From Rhytidiadelphus loreus (taxonomy: Eukaryota; Streptophyta; Bryopsida; Hypnales; Hylocomiaceae), in contig OX344765.1 of the NCBI GenBank assembly GCA_947034895.1, forward strand, positions 23,255,001-23,319,000: a DNA stretch of 64,000 nucleotides. Direction: 5' to 3'. Shown here piece by piece: positions 12,801 to 25,361 of this stretch (its first letter is position 1; the number at the start of each line of letters is the position of its first letter). The notes under the pieces were generated by a model. That model had not been told where the DNA came from, did not search any database, and saw only the letters and a list, made by a program, of their open reading frames with translations. The translations under genes were made by a program, and so were the position numbers.

Positions 12801-15800
12801 AAAGAGGTAAAGTAAAGAACCAAACCAAGCGGGCACCTCACAAATAATCGGAATCTCCAGGTGAGGAAATGAGGATCCAAAAAAAAACAATCCTTGACGC
12901 AACAGAGGAATTACTTGGCAGTACTAGATCTTGCTCCGCACAAGGAAAAAGCACAATCACATAGAACCTCACCTTTCTGTGTATGAGCAACTTGAGTCAC
13001 CGAATCTAGGAGAAACCAGAAGTCTACCCGCCGATGAAAGCTTGGCTCATTCTCCAATTTCCGCACAATGATTTCAACGATCTACAAAATGTATGTCACA
13101 TTTGGTAAGCCTGAAAGACAGCTCTTTCATCAGCGCATAAAGAAAAACGCTCACCATCTAAATATCATGTATGATGATGAATCAACATCAAGCTACAGAG
13201 ATAAGCTGTGCCCCGCTGAAATGCTGATACGATTGAATTATCAGTTACCCTTTAAATTCGAACTTCACAATCTCATCAAGGCAAGTTACCGGGACCAAAC
13301 ACACCACAAAACCGCTACCCTGAAACTGACCTGCTCAGCGATTCCATGCTTCGCACAATCCATAGCCTGCCGGGTTGTGCGTCCAATGCTGTCCTTTGTG
13401 CGCGAAACTGTCTCCAGCATACCCACAAATGTATCCCGGGCAATAGTGGCTTCCGTGTCAATTGTTGGCTCTGCTGATAAAACCCCTGACCTCTCGTCAA
13501 CACTAGAATTCCATCCAGCATGTCGATCATGCAGATCCATGACCACCGCCTGACCATGTTGAATTGGTGACGTGAGTCTTGAACTGCCTCTTCTCTGTGA
13601 AGGAGAAGGGCTGCAAACCATGCTGTTCGTTACTTTGTCAAATTCTGCAAAACCCAACGACCCAGATCCACCTGCACGAGTTCAAAAATGTCTCAGTTAA
13701 ATTGAACGGCCAACAGACGATGCACCCTCGAAGGTGCAAAACTAACCCCAAGACTTGAAGCGGACAACCTTCACCCAAAAATTAAATGCAGAGAAAATTG
13801 AATTAGCCTTACCTGTAGAATATTGTCGAGCCCTTTGCTTAGCCTGAGCAGCGGCAATAAGGACCTTCATTGAGGCAGATGAATCTCCCTCCCTCTTTAG
13901 CGCATTCCTCTTCTCATTGGCAAGCGCAACCCTAATTAGATTAACAAAGAGCCGTGATCAGTACAGGACGCAACGGTCCATACATTACATCAAAGCTATC
14001 GTCACCAGGAGGATAAATTCGTCAACATATGCATGCTAGGTGAAGAACCTCGCTCATTTCCCAAATTCAAATAGTAACAACAAAACACATTATTTACGGA
14101 TAGGTAATCATCGCACAGCGCACAATTAGCAGCCACTGACCACATGTATCAGCAAAAAGAAGATACGTAGAAATACTCACGCGTTCTTTATGATTGAGTC
14201 CTCCAAAACTGGCTTCGCAAGGGATGGAAACGCTTCAGCTGTAGGTGTACTCAGTTTCCCACTTTCAGAACCAGTCAAGTGTCCTTTACGTTTCTCCGTC
14301 CCACCTTCCAAGCTTGATTTCGTGGGAACAGGACTTGCAAAACCTTTCGTGACCAAACCTTCTGCATCAGATTTCCCATGAGGACCCCTCTTGGATGCTC
14401 GCTTCAATTCTCTGGGGTCCTCGCTGCCACTGTGTTTACTTGGCGAATCCGTTGCCTGAGGGTCTTTAACGGGTAGATGTTTTCTGCTCTCTATCCTCTC
14501 CTGGCCACCAGCATTATCATGTCCGCTTCCTACTTTCAGGGATTTATGCCCTCCATCCGTAGACTTGGAAATGTCAGGCATGACGGTGGCATTCTTCAAC
14601 GGACTCGCCGTGCCAACAGTCAGCAACCCACACACAGCTGTACCCTCTTTCTTCAGAGTCTCAGAGGAAGAAGTGGCAGTAACATTAATGCCCGCTTGGT
14701 TATAGGACACTCCGTTTTCAGGCTGCTCCCTAGATTCCGCTGCACTGGCGGTCGCGGCTTCCGCTTCACAAGCAGTCATTGCTGCGAAAGCCCGATTTCG
14801 TCTTTTTGAAGGAGGAAGGGCAGCCTCGCCATCCAGTGCAGCTTTCCTCATCCTGTCCTTGTCTGCCTTAGGGGGCAGACTAGTCCCCCTTTCTCTGGAC
14901 TTTCCATCTCTGGGTGAATACTTCTCCACATTGCCACCGTCCAAACCTGAACGACCAACGGACACGTGTTTCTGCTTTCCCTCCGACAACTTGTCTTCTG
15001 AGGCGAGCATCTTAGGCCTCTTTGATAAGGGAAGGTGTTTCTCGTCTACATCGGTTTTCGGACTGGTCCCTGCATTACCTCTCTCCCTTTCCACAGACGT
15101 ATTCTCTTCCTTCCCTTCACCCTCTCCATCAGGAAACCGTTTCCGCTTTAGAGAACTCTCTCCTTTGGGGTCACCTTTGCTTTTAGATCCTCCAAGAAAA
15201 AGCAAAGACGGAGTTGAAACTTTCTTCTCGACTTCATCAAGATTACTCTTCACATGATCATCCCGTAGCTTGAGTGCAGCTGAATGTTTTTTCCCTTCCT
15301 GCTAAAGCACAAATACTCAATTCTTCAATTACCCCTATTTAAACCTCTCCTGCCGTCACAATCGCTTCCACAATGCCATCTTAATCAACGTCAATTAGGT
15401 TCTAAACGTGTCGTCGTCGATGGATACTTGTACAGATTAAGCATTCCACAGGTTCGAACATTGCAGGCGAAGTTTAAGGCAACCCTAACAAGGGCGTCCG
15501 AATTCTCTTGACATGCATAAAAAACAAACATCTTATGCCTCAATCGAGACACTATTATGTCTCAATCGAGATCCATATTGATTAAAATAATATGAGAGAT
15601 CCCATCGAGCCAATGAATACAGTGATTCAGGCTACAAATATCTCCATCAGGGCGAGCAAAATGAACCCAACTCAATGCACAAGCATTACAATTAGAAGCA
15701 AAGAATCACAAAAAATCCCAAGTTGACAGCCCACCTCGAAACCCTTGCTCGATATTTGCGACTTCTTTACCCCTTTCTTGAATCTGTCCGCCTCTGACGA

Positions 15801-17983
15801 CACTCTCTTGACATCCTTCTTGTCCTCCAACTTCAGTTCACGTTTCTCTCCAGCCAAAACACTTTCCTTGACGCTGGAGTTGAACATATCCTTCTTCTTA
15901 GAATAAGGTCCTTTCTTAATATGCCCATTCTTGGAAGGATCTTTGAAGAATTTCCCACTACCATCGTGCTTGCTTCCCCCGTTCCCTTTATCTGACTTCA
16001 GATCCTTATCCCCAGCATTTGGCCTCCGGATCGGTTGCAAATTCGGCTTGCTGTCCCGGCCTCCCATCTTACCTTGTAGACTTGCTTTGGACGGTCTACC
16101 AACTTTAGGTTTCATCTTCTTCTGAAAATCGCTAGTTTCGGCATGCGAAGGAGCTGAGTCTTGAACGACTTCTTGGCCAGCAATCGCACCTGCGCCATTT
16201 GCAAACGGCGGTTCATCCTTAATATTATTGTTCTTGTTTCGATTCTTCTTCCTCCCATACTGGTAAGTCAGTACATGACCTTCGCTTTCTGGAATCTCCG
16301 TTTTCGACTCGGGATCTTTCTCAGCCGTCTCGTTGAGTTTCTTCAAGGCGTTCCTAAAAGCACGCCTCGTTCCTACGTTTGCCTCCGAATCAGCCTCTTC
16401 GCCCTCTGCAAACGACTTTAACCCTTCCCCTACGACATCATCGAGACTAGCTTGTTGTTGTTGCCCTCGTCCTTCTGAACTTCTTCCCGACTGCAGATCG
16501 CTACCATTGTATTCGGGTTTCTCATTCCAATCCTTCTCAGCGTCATCGTCTTCAACGTCCTCTTCAGGATTTGCATCATTGAAAGGAACGGAATCGTCCT
16601 GCTGGTTCAATGTGACGACTTGCGTAAGATAAGGGTCGTCATGCTTTACATCGCTAATAACATCTCCCTCCTTCGCAGTGTCATCCTCTTGGCCGTCCAA
16701 GCCACTGTCCCGAGGCGCGTCATCTTCGGCCACGTCCGCGTTCTCGTCTGCAGAATCTTTGTGGGTAATTCCTGCCCGCTCATCTTGCACGGCACAAATT
16801 TCATCCAAGGCGCAATTGAACTTCTTATCGACCTTCCTCTTCGACCTCTGACGGGACGCTTCTTTCTGATCCGCATCAAAATCAGAAAGCTCAGCTGGTG
16901 TGCACCAACCACTGTCATGACACGAACACAATTTAGCACCACTTCAACGGCTGAGTAAGTGCTATCATGCAATACAAAAACAGATGGAACACTTACATTT
17001 GCTGTCCTGGCCCAAAGTATGTGACGTAATACTTTCCGACGTATTTCCCTTCCGTCTCCAATCTCTCAACCTGCCAAGGTGATACAAAAAAATAAAGTCA
17101 GGTAATAAAACTATCACAGGGGGAGGGGGGAGGGGGGCAATGGAGAACCACCACGTCCAGGCTGCACTGTTAACTCCCTTAGATAAAACAATGAACGCGT
17201 ACAGCGGGGAGCTTAGCCATTTGACGACATCATGTACCATAGGTTTTCATTTCGAATTTCATTCTACAACATTGTCTTTCAAAAGTGGGCATAAGAAAAA
17301 TCACAGGAACCACAATTAATCTCAGATAAATCTCGCAAGCAAGCTTGTAAGTCCGTCTATCACGCTTTGTTCTCCATGAAACCATCTCTCCTCTAGAGAT
17401 TATGTTGGAAGTGCAAAGAAGCGTCAAAACTTCTCCTAGTGAGGATCGCTGTCTAATAGGGCAGAACCTCAAACACTCGCTCGAAGTAGGTTAGGTTGGT
17501 TTATCTACTTCTACGCCAGCAAGACAAAAGCTTCGAGAGGAGGTCTGTCCGAACCTAATTAAGTCCGATTGCAGAACCAAGCTTCCAGGAAATCTACATC
17601 GCGATCCTTCGACACAAGCTATCGCAACCGTGAGTATTGCTTTAATGACCGGGACTGCAAAGATGGTGTTCCGAGCGATTGAAACAAGAAACGGGGTTTG
17701 GTACAAGCCAATTCAACAGCCAATTCCTCAGAAAGGCTTGCTGCTTCGGGAAAATAAAATTACTGCTCAAAATTCATTGAAGCCTCGCTTCAAAAGTCCA
17801 ACAATGCCATCTCACGTGTCGATTGCGACGTACCTGCGCAGGCCACGCTGGCCAACCCTTCACTTTTGCCAACACGAGGTCTCCTTGGTTAAACTCCCGG
17901 GGCGGTGGAGCGTCGGCAGAAACACCGGCTGCAGCGCCCCCTGCTTTGGCAACCCTCCCGGCTCCTCCTTTCTTTTTCGCCAT
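9871..17983 (-). CDS. HUA2-like protein, PWWP + CID (RPR) domains
   Basis: Thirteen exons with matching phases: 17983-17834, 17070-16997, 16911-15735, 15298-14181, 13931-13813, 13671-13331, 13081-12973, 12648-12545, 12220-12030, 11638-11068, 10943-10565, 10452-10219, 9944-9871. The product is 1546 aa; family members run about 1400. Residues 34-95 are a PWWP domain (GDLVLAKVKGWPAWPAQ, then KYYVTYFGPGQQ). A long acidic/basic, low-complexity middle (about 110-840) is rich in K, E, D and S. Residues about 940-1110 are a CTD-interaction domain (SRTKDSIGRTTRQAMDCAKHGIAEQ, KLENEPSFHRRVDFWFLLDS, NRKQCLKVLNLWLERKVMPES). The family-typical DDPVRDMDGMLVDEYG and LEDVDGELEMED motifs follow, then polyproline stretches and a C-terminal SSWRPA. 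Arabidopsis HUA2 and its HULK paralogues are nuclear proteins affecting flowering-gene expression and pre-mRNA processing; the role here is inferred. Exon 8 is the least certain junction, chosen because AAA-GTC restores the CID frame. Confidence 0.94.
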
Positions 17984-18880
17984 AGCCTAGGGTCACATCT
18001 GCAAAAGAATTGCCAAGGTACACACCTCACAACTCTTCGAACTCCAAAAACCCTAACCGTGATTCCTAGTCCTCACGTTTAACCACCGCAGGGAATCACC
18101 CAAACCTGATGGATGCTTCTCCAAAGTGGCACCTGTTTTACTCACACAAACAACTCCAACCATTGCATGGGCTCTCGTGCCTCTAAACCACGAACTCGCA
18201 CTCTGGCACCTATCTGCACTTCCCGGCCCTAACAGCCAACAGGCGGGAGAAAAAATGTTCTAATCGCACAAAACAGACAGTCACTCGCGACCAAACTCGG
18301 CGCCAAACCCCGCCCACTCTTCTCAAAACACTGGAAGCGCAAGGGCGCCACACCCTATCATCCAAAAAACTCAAAAAATAAAATAAGAAAAGAAATAAAT
18401 ACGGGCTAACCTCAATTAAATTCTTTTGCCACAAACACTGCTCTGAATTCCACCCGCAAAGCTTCCAAGGCTCGCACCTAACCCCAAGCGTAAAGTTTTT
18501 GCTTCCACGCGACCTATTTGCCTTCCCACATGACGAAATGCGACAATATTGAAGTCGGTGGAAGCAGGAAAAATTCGGCTCCACGATGCGATGGAGTGCC
18601 AGGCAATGCGACGCCCTTCCTCGCAATCAATTCACGCCAGGCACCTGTCGATGAAACCCTAACCACCATCGCCAAGCTCCACGCTCGCAACTCATCTCTC
18701 CGAGGTTCCTGTCTCCTCTCCCTGGCGCCCTTCCCCATGTCTGATGGATCCACATCTACGTCCACATCCTTGCGTTCTCATCCACAGTTTATCATCTGTC
18801 TGTCATTCGTATATTTTGGCCTTTTTCAGTCGATCCACAGGGTTGTCACTTGTCACAGTGAATTAACTTAATGAGGGGAT
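17984..18880 (-). promoter_or_regulatory. Probable promoter and 5' leader of the HUA2-like gene
   Basis: The 900 bases 5' of the minus-strand ATG are GC-richer than the intergenic DNA beyond 18,880, where composition falls sharply. That fits a 5' UTR and promoter. No clear TATA box is visible, as is common for broadly expressed genes. Short frames on both strands here look like chance. Confidence 0.45.
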
Positions 18881-20570
18881 GAATTCCTGAACTTGTAAGG
18901 ACTACTCGACTTAGTATGAAATGTACTACTTGCATTTTTCTACTAGAATTACATCTATTTCAAAAAAATTAAGACAGAAGGGGATATTTCTTTCTTTTTC
19001 TTGCCATAGTTTCAAAAGGACTGAACAAAATTGTAATTGATTTCTAGAAACTTATATATATAAATAATATGTAAGGGTCTTGCACTTGTAAATTTAATGA
19101 GACTATCATGGCAAAATATATTTTAAAAAACAAATGCCAAAAATTGTGGGATTTTCTTTTACATAATTTCTTGGCAAAAAAAATAAATCTTTCTATTTTC
19201 AAGCAATTATCCAATCACATAATTATGGCAATTTTAATTCATATTTTAACAAGGAATGTCGGCCATAACCACAAAGTATGGTGTTTGAGTTAGCCTAACT
19301 TCTCCAAGGTTTTATTTAAATTATTGTTAATATAAAAAAAATTAAGAAAAAAGTTTGTAAAGAATATTTCAATTGATTACATAGTTAAATATATTATCTA
19401 CTAAGACGGACACCATTACAATGCAACGATACCAAAAAGGTTTCATTGAAAAATTATAGGATGTCATTGGGGTTTAGTAAATGTAAACTAATGAAAATCC
19501 ACGGAGATGAAAATGTGACAAAAATCACAAAGAATTCATCCATTAAGTTAGGTTGTTTGTTTGTTTATTACATTGAGCCCATTGAGAGACTGTGAGTTCT
19601 AGGATGTTCTCGGACTATGAGGACGTTGTAGAACCAACAGTTTGACATGGCTAAGAGATTGCCGCATCAGACTCCATAAAAAGATAAAAATAATAATATT
19701 TTTAAAAATGTTTTTAAATAATAATAATATTTTTTCATTAAATAACTTGACTGTTCGGCCATGGTTCACAGCATGGGGAACCATGAGCAAACAATCTCTC
19801 AAAGGCCTCACATAACATATTGAGTTTCAAAGTTTTTATGAATTAAAAAATCACTTTTACTTTCATTTTGGTTGTACAAAGCACAACACGACACCTTAAG
19901 TTAAGTTGTTTGTTTTATTTTGTTTGTTTGATATATTGGGATCTAAGAAACTATGACTCTTTTGGCGGCACTCTTGCCTTATTGGTATCGTTGGAAAGCT
20001 CTTTACGTAGAGTGGTGCATGGACTTAGTTTCATGGTGTTTGGACCTACAATGTGAAAGTTATTGAATTTCAAAGTTTTTATAAATTAAAAAAATTAAAT
20101 TAAATTATCTTTTATTTTGATAAAATCATAAATTTGACATTGCATGTCCAAACCCCACAAAACAAAGCCCTTGAACTCCTTTGTGCATAAATGATATTAA
20201 ATGAGATATTAAAAAAATTTAAAAAATTTAAAAATTATTTTTACTTTTATTTTGGTTGTGGCAAAGGCACATCGCACACTGGTTTGTTTTATGGCCGTTT
20301 AAGTTTGAAATAAACCTTCATGCCTCTCATACAACTCAACCCTATTTTTTTCATCATCCGTAGGATGTAGGGCACTACCTTTTTGACAATAATATAATAG
20401 TAAATAGTGTGACAACAATAAATCTCCATTTAAGAATTCAAACTCCTTGTTAGATGTGTTCAAAAGTAATGCTATATAGAAAAATAGTGCTTTGGGAAAA
20501 CTTGATTTCAAAAAATTAAACAATACTAGCTTTAGGATGAAAGTAAATAAAAAAAAATAGATTGGAGTTA
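18881..20570. other. AT-rich intergenic with a decayed hairpin MITE
   Basis: Apart from the element at 19580-19805, the stretch is AT-rich and without recognisable genes. Confidence 0.5.
19580..19805 (+). mobile_element. Hairpin MITE of the ATTAGATGGG family, decayed copy
   Basis: The core matches the copy at 37140-37451. It has GAGAGACTGTGAGTTCT at the left, a GACATGGCTAAGAGATTGCC stem-like segment at 19646-19665, an A/T-only middle, and CAATCTCTC at the right. The outer ATTAG ends are not clear, so the borders are approximate. Confidence 0.6.
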
Positions 20571-20572
20571 GT

Positions 20573-20800
20573 TTAACCCTTTAAGGACTAGGAAGTAGTC
20601 AAAATTTCCAAAATGGTGAAGACATAATATATAACATAATTCAAAAGAATAATTTAATGATAACTTGAATCAAACAAAAGTTTTAAATATGATATTCAAA
20701 CATAATTGTACTGAAAACATTATATGAATATAAAATATGATTTAAATACGGTTTTAAAAGATGATGATAAAATATGATAAAATGTGATCTATAGATTATG
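20573..20800 (+). mobile_element. Second TTAA-family repeat, partial copy
   Basis: Starts TTAACCCTTTAAGGACTAGG, followed by a block (AAAATTTCCAAAATGGTGAAG) also seen after TTAA at 32155 and 34531. The right end is not defined. Confidence 0.45.
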
Positions 20801-20871
20801 TCACGCCCCTTGGTGACACTTACCTTTCCAAGTTCCCCCCAAATGCTTTTGTATTTAGTGACACCAAAAGT

Positions 20872-21163
20872 CCCAATCAAGATGTTTTTTTCATTTTTAA
20901 TGAAGTGCCAAAGTGGCAATATAAAATGTTATAATGATGCTTCAAATTTCAACATTCATCCATATATTGGATAGAAAATACCACATTAGCACATATAACA
21001 TGTCCATAATTATATTTTCATCCACAATATGGTGATTTCATCCAATTTTTTTTTCAAATTCAAAATTTTTTTTGGATTTTTTTTTACAATTTGTAGCCAT
21101 TTTGTAGCCAAATTAATTTTTCTTGTGCAATTTGGCATTGAAAAGCCAAAATAAAAGCCTTGG
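20872..21163 (+). mobile_element. MITE with CCAAGGCTTTT ends, copy 1
   Basis: Internal block CAAAGTGGCAATATAAAATG (20909-20928), then CATTCATCCATATATTGGAT and a poly-T-rich centre. It is shared with 21499-21776 and 56624-56921. The right end reads AAAAGCCTTGG; the left end is a degenerate inverse of this. It is non-coding. Confidence 0.65.
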
Positions 21164-21498
21164 TCATGATCTTTTTACAATATACATGTCATGCACTTAT
21201 AATATTAAGTTCCAATTGTAGTCACAAGGCCCCATTCCCTATGACTTCTATTATTTAATTCCCACAAGATACGAGGCATATCACTTGATGACATAGAGTG
21301 AAACCACCATTGATATCCAAGCATTTAGTGGCGGCACTACATCCCATCAGTGCTAATTGTCCTTTAACGATACTGGACTCTCTACTAGACCCAACCAATT
21401 TCATTTCAAGACTCATATTGGCTCACCCCATAGACTAGTGTGGAATAGGACACAATCCAACTAGTATCAAGGAGAAGTACACAAGTACTCCATGGTAA

Positions 21499-21776
21499 CC
21501 AGGGCTTTTATTTTATTTTTTATGATGTGCCAAAATGGCAATATAAAATGTTATACAAATTTCAACATTCATTTACATATTGGATAGAAAATATCGCACT
21601 ATCATATATCACATATCCATAATTATATTTTCATCTACAATTTGGCAATTTCATCCAAGATTTTTTTTAATTTGAAATTTTTTGGCAAAAATCATCATGG
21701 TTTGTCATCATTTTTTAGCCAAATTATTTATTTCTAGTGCAATTTGGCACTAGAAAGTATAAAAAAGCTCTAATGG
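21499..21776 (+). mobile_element. MITE with CCAAGGCTTTT ends, copy 2
   Basis: Begins CCAGGGCTTTTATTTTATTT and repeats the internal blocks of the copy at 20872-21163 in the same order and orientation, about 630 bp downstream. The right inverted end (AAAAAAGCTCTAATGG) is degenerate. Confidence 0.65.
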
Positions 21777-22006
21777 TATTAGTAAAGTGGCAATGAGGCT
21801 CCAATACTAACTTCACCGCACGTGGCCAATGTACCTTACCATCACACCATTTGAGAGTGAACAGGAAGACTATTACATACTTCCAACAATAGATTCTAAA
21901 TAATAACACAAAATATACTTATTAATAAAAACAAGGAGCTCAAACCACCCCGACCATAGTGAAAGATCCATCTCCAATGAAACTATCAATAAAAGACTCT
22001 TAGTTC

Positions 22007-22928
22007 TTAACCGTAAAGGACTAGGACCATTCTTCTATCAAAAACTACTCAAAACTGCCATTTCTGCTGCATTCATCCAAAAAAAATATTGTTTTTAGAA
22101 TCTAACCATAAGATCTTGTATTCTACTAGTAGAGGATCATGTAATAAAAATTTCATGGAGTTTGACGGTATAGATTGTAAGATATTAGCATTCAAAGTTG
22201 AAAAAAGAAAGTTTTTTTGAACATGGGCTTGCAATTTCAGATGACTTTGAATGCCATTTGCGGAATTTTTTTGCAACCATTGACCTTGAGTTTAAATTTT
22301 TTGTGTTGAAAAATTGAGTTGAAAGTCTAGAAAAAAAATTAAAAAAACACACGCTTGATTTTCATTCTTTAAAAAATTGTTAAGTAGAAGTAGGTCCAAG
22401 ATTGAAAGAAAAACTAAATTGTTAATAGCTCTAAAATGGGAATGAAATATAATAATCTCAAAAGTGAGATTGTTCTAATTAAAAAATTTAACCTTATCAA
22501 ACAATTTTTATTGAAAAATTGTGAAAATTGCATTCAAAATTGAACCCTATAAGTTGTTTATTCAAGAAGATGCTTAAATTGCCCGAAAAACAAGATTGGT
22601 CATAACTTTTACATTACTAATCCAAATGGAATGAATCAAAGCTTCACATGTAGACAAAAATATGATCTTTAAGAAGAGAAAAACTAAAAAATTAATTTCA
22701 AATTTTTGTAGATTTCTTTTTCTACCCGTTGATGTGAAAATTATGTTTGAGATGCTATAACTTTTTCTTCTAGGCACCAATTGAAATAAAATTTATATTC
22801 CCACAAAACTAATAAGTTTTCCTATTGTTTGAGAAAGTTTCAAAAGGTTTCACTAAATATTGAGATCTTAGGAACTTGCCCGAAATCCATTTTGTCCCCC
22901 GAGGGGACAATGGTCCTTTAGGGGTTAA
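22007..22928 (+). mobile_element. TTAA-flanked CCCCTAAAG element, copy B
   Basis: The element proper is 22011-22924 (914 bp), between TTAA on both sides. The left end is CCGTAAAGGAC (one lost or changed base relative to the family), the right end GTCCTTTAGGGG. The interior parallels copy A throughout, in the same orientation. There is no coding capacity. Confidence 0.82.
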
Positions 22929-23442
22929 GAAAGACTAGGACTTTTTTTCTACCTTTTGCTTTCTATCCTTTGTGCTATCAAGAATCATCCACTAAAGTAA
23001 AAGTCCTAGTTATACTTCTCCAATCATATCTTATCCAAATCATCTTGTATTTAAATTTTAATCTTTCTACTTGAAGTTATCTAACTCTAAGTTCCAACAG
23101 TCAAACTTGTATTTAACTTTAGTGCACTAGTCATCGAAGTGGAGTTGTCTAATTCCACTACTTAAATCCATCATTTGTAGATATATATCTCTAGACACTC
23201 TAGTGCTCTTGTCATACAACTGGAGTTGTTTAACTCCATTGCACAAATCCACTATCTAGAAATATCTATCTCTATTTTTCCACTAGTGCATATTTCATCA
23301 AGAATTAAATCATCCATCAAAAGTCATAACATGAAGGTTATGACACAATCATCATAAATTCTTTCATCTATCAATGCATTAATCCATCAAAGAGTTGTGA
23401 CAAGCTGGCATGATAGAGACAATCCTTCCTAATAATATTTCT

Positions 23443-23703
23443 ATTAGATTTCATTACATGTTTTTTTGGCTTGTTGGGAGGGTTGTTTCAGGTTGTTTCT
23501 CGATGTTGAGAACCAACCTACAATGTTTGGAAAAAAAATTATTAAAAAATTATTAAAAAATTTAAAATTTTTTAAATAATTTTTTAATGCCTATTGACGT
23601 GGAAGTCTCTTGACCACATCAGCAGACTGTGTGGTAGAGATCAAAACACAGGGGAACGCAGAGAGAACTCGTAGTCCTTAACAAGGGCTGAATCTCATCT
23701 AAT
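23443..23703 (-). mobile_element. Hairpin MITE of the ATTAGATGGG family
   Basis: Ends are ATTAGATTTC and GAGATTC-type inverse (GAATCTCATCTAAT). It contains an A/T-only stretch, then a hairpin GACGTGG...CCACATC at about 23595-23620. Orientation is opposite to the copy at 37140-37451, judged by the order of A/T core and hairpin. Non-coding. Confidence 0.72.
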
Positions 23704-23807
23704 GAGTGGACCTCCCTTCTTAGGGATCTCCAAAACATTCAAGATACACACATCTTGGAAGATTTAGCATTGATAAACAATCTAACATGTTCATCCCAAG
23801 TGACTCT

Positions 23808-24100
23808 ATTAGGGGAGATTTTAGGTCCTTTGGAAACTATTTCAGGGTTGTTTCCATTGTTGAGAATTAGCCCAGTACAGTCAGAATATAATAATATTAA
23901 AAAATTAAAAATTAAAAATTAACTTTTAATTTAAAAAATATATAAATATATATAATTAAAAATATAAAAATTAAAAATTAATTAATTATATATGGCATGG
24001 CGGTCACTTAACCACGTCATAGTAGAATTCCTAGAACATTCCTAGAGTTCCCACAGTTTTAGAATTCACAATCTCCTAGAACATTGAAATCTCTTCTAAT
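23808..24100 (-). mobile_element. Hairpin MITE of the ATTAGATGGG family
   Basis: Ends are ATTAGGGGAGATTT and AAATCTCTTCTAAT (inverted). The interior carries CAGGGTTGTTTCC, an A/T-only core, and the hairpin GGCATGGCGG...AACCACGTC. It lies about 100 bp from the copy at 23443-23703. Confidence 0.75.
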
Positions 24101-24179
24101 GGAACCCTTCCAACTACAAGTAATGCATTATGAATGTTGCCTCTCAACGTGGATGAGAACAAAAACTCATCTATTGTAG

Positions 24180-24535
24180 AATCATCTAAACACAAAAACC
24201 TTCAAAGCTTAAAAAAAACTCAAAACCCAAGAAAAATTCAAATTCTAGATACACCAAACACCACACAAGTTGTTGCACAATCATCCAAACACACAAGCCT
24301 CAAACATTCAAAGCTAAAGAAAAACTCAAATCCTAAACACCCCAAACACCAAATAAAGTGTTGCATTTGGGGGGCATCCAAACAAATCAACCTACGAGCT
24401 CCACCCCCACGTTGCGACAAAGTTGCACCTACCACAAAGATGCCACAAAATTGGTGAGACAAGGACAAGAGCAATAAAATTGCACCTACCACAAAGATGC
24501 CACAAACAAAGACTGTGAGACAACGACAAGGGAAG
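24180..24535. repeat. Two short local duplications
   Basis: A block starting near 24187 (CAAAGCTTAAAAAAAACTCA) recurs near 24310 with changes. A 57-bp unit starting TTGCACCTACCACAAAGATG is tandemly repeated at 24423 and 24480. Both look like local replication duplications in non-coding DNA. Confidence 0.65.
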
Positions 24536-24748
24536 GAACTGTGTTGGTGACGGAGCAAGTAAGACAACTTGGAATCTAGCTGTGCACTCTAAAAGAAGAA
24601 GATGACCTAAACTCGGATGGCCCATCCAACGGTCAACATCGATTGTCACAAGGTTGTATCTCCTTGATGGTTTAGTTCCCATGCACAGACAAGGACATTT
24701 TGGCCTCAAGTTTGTCATTTTTGAGAAGTCACATTCACAATAATTTCA

Positions 24749-25361
24749 GAGATAATGAATGGGTCTATTTTTGGTACAGTAGGGGTGGCTTTCAATGTTG
24801 GTCAAAACCTGTTTTTTCAAAATAGTCATGAACTTGCTATCTAGAAGATTCTTTCACTTTTAACCTTTTGCTTGGATAATTTTTCTATACTAGGAAACAT
24901 TGATCCATCAAATCAATCTTGGATTCACTTAGTTGATGGGGACAAAGTCATGGGATCATTTGAGATAATGAATAGGTCCATTCTCAGTACAATAGAGGGT
25001 GTGCTTTAACCTTGGTTAAAACCTATTTTTCCAAACAATCATGAAATTGCTATCTAGAAGATTCTTTCTCTTTTAACCTTTTGCTTGGACAATTTTCGTA
25101 TACGATGAAACATAGATCCATCATGTCAATCTTGGATTCACCTAGGTGATGGGAACATAGTCATGGGATCATTTGAGATAATGAATGGGTCTATTCTTGG
25201 TACAGTAGGGGTGACTTTCAATGTTGGTCAAAACCTGTTCTTCTAAACATTCATGAAATTGCTATCTAGAAGATTCTTTCTCTTTTAACCTTTTGCTTGG
25301 ACAATTTTTGTATACTAGGAAACATTGATCCATCAAATCAATTTTGGATTCACCTAGGTTA
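24749..25361 (+). repeat. 213-bp tandem repeat, about 2.9 copies
   Basis: Units begin with GAGATAATGAATGGGTCTAT at 24749, 24962 and 25175, exactly 213 bp apart, and the third is slightly short. Units differ by scattered substitutions. No open frame runs through them. Confidence 0.92.

Noticed and set aside
14477..15257. Long plus-strand frames opposite the HUA2-like exon 4
   Set aside because: They are antisense shadows of a low-complexity, GC-rich coding exon, with no domain of their own.
15931..16958. Plus-strand frames opposite HUA2-like exon 3
   Set aside because: Same reason: the minus-strand exon is fixed by family motifs and splice phases.
24749..25361. CRISPR-like array
   Set aside because: Units are 213 bp contiguous repeats without unique spacers, in a plant nuclear sequence.
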